Below, in pieces: positions 20,690 through 22,160 of a stretch of DNA of 22,160 nucleotides. The stretch spans positions 1 to 22,160 of the IMG/VR virus record IMGVR_UViG_3300010151_006083. One strand, 5' to 3'. Below the pieces are notes generated by a model. The model was given only the letters and a program-made list of their open reading frames with translations. It made no database searches and had not been told where the DNA came from. The first letter of the stretch is position 1, and every line of letters starts with the position of its first letter. A program made the position numbers and the translations under genes. This stretch comes from a virus.

Positions 20690-20931
20690 ATAAAGGGAAT
20701 TTAATATTACCTAATGATTTAAATACAGCAGGCATTCAACCTGATGAAATCGACCCTGCTGATGCATTAGTAGCTGTTCATAGAAGAATGGTATCATCAG
20801 AACAGGCAGTTATGACATTTCGTCAGCATTTAAATGATGTGATGATTGAAGTAGAAATGATTAAGGAATCACAAGCAAAATTGGAGAATGAGATTGAGTC
20901 TCTCAGAACGACAAAGAAAGATATATCATAA
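20686..20931 (+). CDS. Small coiled-coil hypothetical protein
   Basis: An 81-residue product beginning MNKGNLILPNDLNTAGIQPD in an ATGA overlap with the previous stop. A Pro/Asp-rich start is followed by a long helix from about residue 26 with hydrophobic heptads (VAVHRRMVSSEQAVMTF, VMIEVEMIKESQAKLENEI), probably a dimerising coiled coil. No Cys, no membrane segment. It might be a small virion, scaffold or terminase-associated protein, but I cannot tell. Its last 44 bases overlap the endonuclease gene downstream. Confidence 0.7.
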   Translation: MNKGNLILPNDLNTAGIQPDEIDPADALVAVHRRMVSSEQAVMTFRQHLNDVMIEVEMIKESQAKLENEIESLRTTKKDIS

Positions 20932-21418
20932 TGTAAAAGATTCTGAATGGGAAGAAACTAAGGAACGTTATTATGAAAAGGAAAGAGACAATGGCCATCA
21001 TTTAAAATGGTGGGCTAAAAATATGAAAACACGAGCACCACGTGATATGTCTATTGCACGAAAGAAAATGAGACGTACCGCTCCAGAAAAAGCAATGATA
21101 GAGATTCTTGAGGGATTAGGTATAGAATTTGAGGTAGAATTTCCATTAAGATTTTTAGATAGTTATAAGATATATGACTTTAGAGTTGGTAAACTACTTA
21201 TTGAAGTAGATGGTGATTATATACATGGGAATTTTGATAATGATTCAGTATCATTCAATTATATGCAAATGAAAAATAAGAAGAATGATGGTCAGAAAAA
21301 TTGGATAGCAAAGAAATCAGGCTATCAGATAATAAGATTTTGGCAATCAACTATTGAGAGAGATAAACTACTTGTGATCGAAAGGTTAAAAAAGGCAATT
21401 AATGGAAATAAAAAATAA
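20888..21418 (+). CDS. Vsr-like (EDxHD family) endonuclease, probable homing enzyme
   Basis: A 176-residue nuclease. A basic N-terminal region (KTRAPRDMSIARKKMRRTAP) is followed by a Vsr-type core: PEKAMIEILEGLGIEFEVEFP (Glu67), KIYDFRVGKLLIEVDGDYIH (Asp97, Glu106, Asp108, Asp110, His113) and KNDGQKNWIAKKSGYQIIRFW (Asp134). This E-D-x-H-D arrangement is that of the endonucleases described with fractured phage genes and of I-Bth0305I. It is free-standing, in an otherwise compact run of orphans, and overlaps genes on both sides (44 and 17 bases). ATG 20888 has GGAG only one base upstream, so initiation may rely on coupling. It may nick or cut an intron- or intein-free allele elsewhere, or a rival phage. 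A repair role like true Vsr is less likely. Confidence 0.83.
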   Translation: MRLSLSERQRKIYHNVKDSEWEETKERYYEKERDNGHHLKWWAKNMKTRAPRDMSIARKKMRRTAPEKAMIEILEGLGIEFEVEFPLRFLDSYKIYDFRVGKLLIEVDGDYIHGNFDNDSVSFNYMQMKNKKNDGQKNWIAKKSGYQIIRFWQSTIERDKLLVIERLKKAINGNKK

Positions 21419-21728
21419 GACATTGGTAGAAGTTATATCAGATTATATAGCAATATTAATAACTAAACAAATATCAGAATATGAAAATGCAATTGATTCT
21501 ATTCTCAATGGTATAGATAATCCTACTACAAAAAGTGATATTGTTACAAGAAAACATTTGATAGTTAGTGTTATGAATTCTATAAAAAATGAGATAAGAG
21601 AGGAAATAACTGATGAAACATTCCTACCTTCGATTGCACAATCGATAAGAGATAGGGAAGATTTTGAACATTTGGAAACCCCTAAGGTGCGACAGAAGGA
21701 GATTGGGGACGACGTTTCGCTTGTATGA
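21402..21728 (+). CDS. Small helical hypothetical protein
   Basis: A 108-residue product from ATG 21402 (AAAAAAGG 7 bases upstream). The first half is amphipathic helix (TLVEVISDYIAILITKQISE), the middle polar, the end acidic (REEITDETFLPSIAQ, DREDFEHLETPKV). No motif recognised. It overlaps the Vsr-like endonuclease by 17 bases and ends 21 bases before the next TTG start. A small virion or assembly protein is possible, unproven. Confidence 0.68.
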   Translation: MEIKNKTLVEVISDYIAILITKQISEYENAIDSILNGIDNPTTKSDIVTRKHLIVSVMNSIKNEIREEITDETFLPSIAQSIRDREDFEHLETPKVRQKEIGDDVSLV

Positions 21729-21749
21729 TAAACTATATGGAGAAATAAA

Positions 21750-22160
21750 TTGGCTAAACAGAAGGGTAAAGCAAATGACTGGAAGCGAATCAAGCAGTCA
21801 AAAAGTAAGTTCGCTACTGCTGGAGGAGAATGGGAGATTACAAGAAAACCTTGGATGATGATTTTCTTGGTAGGATTCAAAATTAAAGCAACTGATTTCG
21901 CAAAAGATATTTATGAAGGTGATGATAATGATTATCGTATTGCCCTTGCAGAAATATTTGGATTGAAAGCATTGGATAGAGAATTTGGTAAAATTATGCC
22001 TGCTGGATGGGATTTTCTTGGTTCAAATTATACATTCGAACATAATCCTCACCAGTTTACATTAAATAAACAATCAGATTTTCAATTTGCATTAGATGCA
22101 ATGTTTCCTCCTGAATTTGCAAAGAAGGATGATAAAAAAGGAGCAGTCAAAACAGCTGAA
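21750..22160 (+). CDS. Hypothetical protein with a TTG start (partial, runs off the right edge)
   Basis: The frame opens at TTG 21750 with ATGGAGAAATAAA upstream (GGAG at spacing 7) and stays open for 137 codons to the window end. The product begins MAKQKGKANDWKRIKQSKSK, a basic disordered start. A folded, aromatic-rich region follows: GGEWEITRKPWMMIFLVGFK, IALAEIFGLKALDREFGKIM, GWDFLGSNYTFEHNPHQF, FALDAMFPPEFAKK. I do not recognise the family. Continuous coding character and codon use like its neighbours support it. Confidence 0.72.
   Translation, partial: MAKQKGKANDWKRIKQSKSKFATAGGEWEITRKPWMMIFLVGFKIKATDFAKDIYEGDDNDYRIALAEIFGLKALDREFGKIMPAGWDFLGSNYTFEHNPHQFTLNKQSDFQFALDAMFPPEFAKKDDKKGAVKTAE

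Noticed and set aside
21664-21858. Plus-strand ORF of 64 codons overlapping 21402 and 21750 genes
   Set aside because: The frame from TTG 21750 stays open to the window end and has a proper ribosome site; this one stops early and has none.
21443-21880. Minus-strand ORF of 145 codons near the right end
   Set aside because: It is opposite two ORFs with ribosome sites, all other genes run on the + strand, and its sequence lacks coding character.
1-22160. CRISPR array, insertion sequence or integrase
   Set aside because: No regularly spaced repeats, transposase motifs or terminal inverted repeats were seen anywhere in the window.

Overview
The window is a strongly AT-rich stretch (roughly two thirds A+T by eye) in which every convincing gene lies on the + strand, packed with 1-50 base overlaps. 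Clear Shine-Dalgarno sites precede most starts, and TAA, TAG and TGA all serve as stops. Phage tRNAs, a T4 gp41-like helicase, a 5' nuclease, a DnaE-type polymerase, nucleotide-metabolism genes, free-standing homing endonucleases and many small orphan genes point to a large tailed phage of a bacterium (probably a myovirus; jumbo size is an inference). The host cannot be told from this window.

Layout. 1-600: end of an unknown gene with a terminator, tRNA-Ile(UAU), tRNA-Ser(UGA) and a structured non-coding stretch. 592-2205: small membrane protein, a CBS-less IMP dehydrogenase/GMP reductase and a 53-residue orphan. 2206-2694: regulatory region with two terminators, a possible small RNA between them, a sigma70-like promoter with a flanking palindrome, and a 29-codon leader ORF. 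2695-5458: 5'-3' exonuclease, replicative helicase and an orphan. 5493-8978: a class II (B12-dependent) ribonucleotide reductase broken into two genes by a split intein, with a PD-(D/E)XK homing endonuclease gene between the halves whose start codon is buried in an RNA hairpin. 8994-13996: orphan, SAM methyltransferase, thymidylate-synthase-fold enzyme with a cytosine-type Asp, U32-like iron-sulfur protein, P-loop kinase-like protein and GT-B glycosyltransferase; together these look like a pathway for making and decorating a modified pyrimidine in phage DNA. 13965-19161: FeS uracil-DNA glycosylase-like protein, DnaE polymerase, MazG/dUTPase-like pyrophosphohydrolase and an acidic-tailed candidate ssDNA-binding protein. 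19190-22160: a mini-ORF inside a terminator-like nested inverted repeat, then a run of orphan genes interrupted by a Vsr-like (EDxHD) endonuclease.

Together the genes form a replication and nucleotide-supply block: the reductase, IMPDH/GMPR, MazG and kinase shape the pool; helicase, polymerase, 5' nuclease and candidate SSB copy DNA; the TS-like enzyme, glycosyltransferase and neighbours may alter bases. The most striking system is the fractured nrdJ gene: two mRNA segments encode reductase halves that can only be rejoined by protein trans-splicing, and the splice point is the catalytic thiyl-radical cysteine itself.
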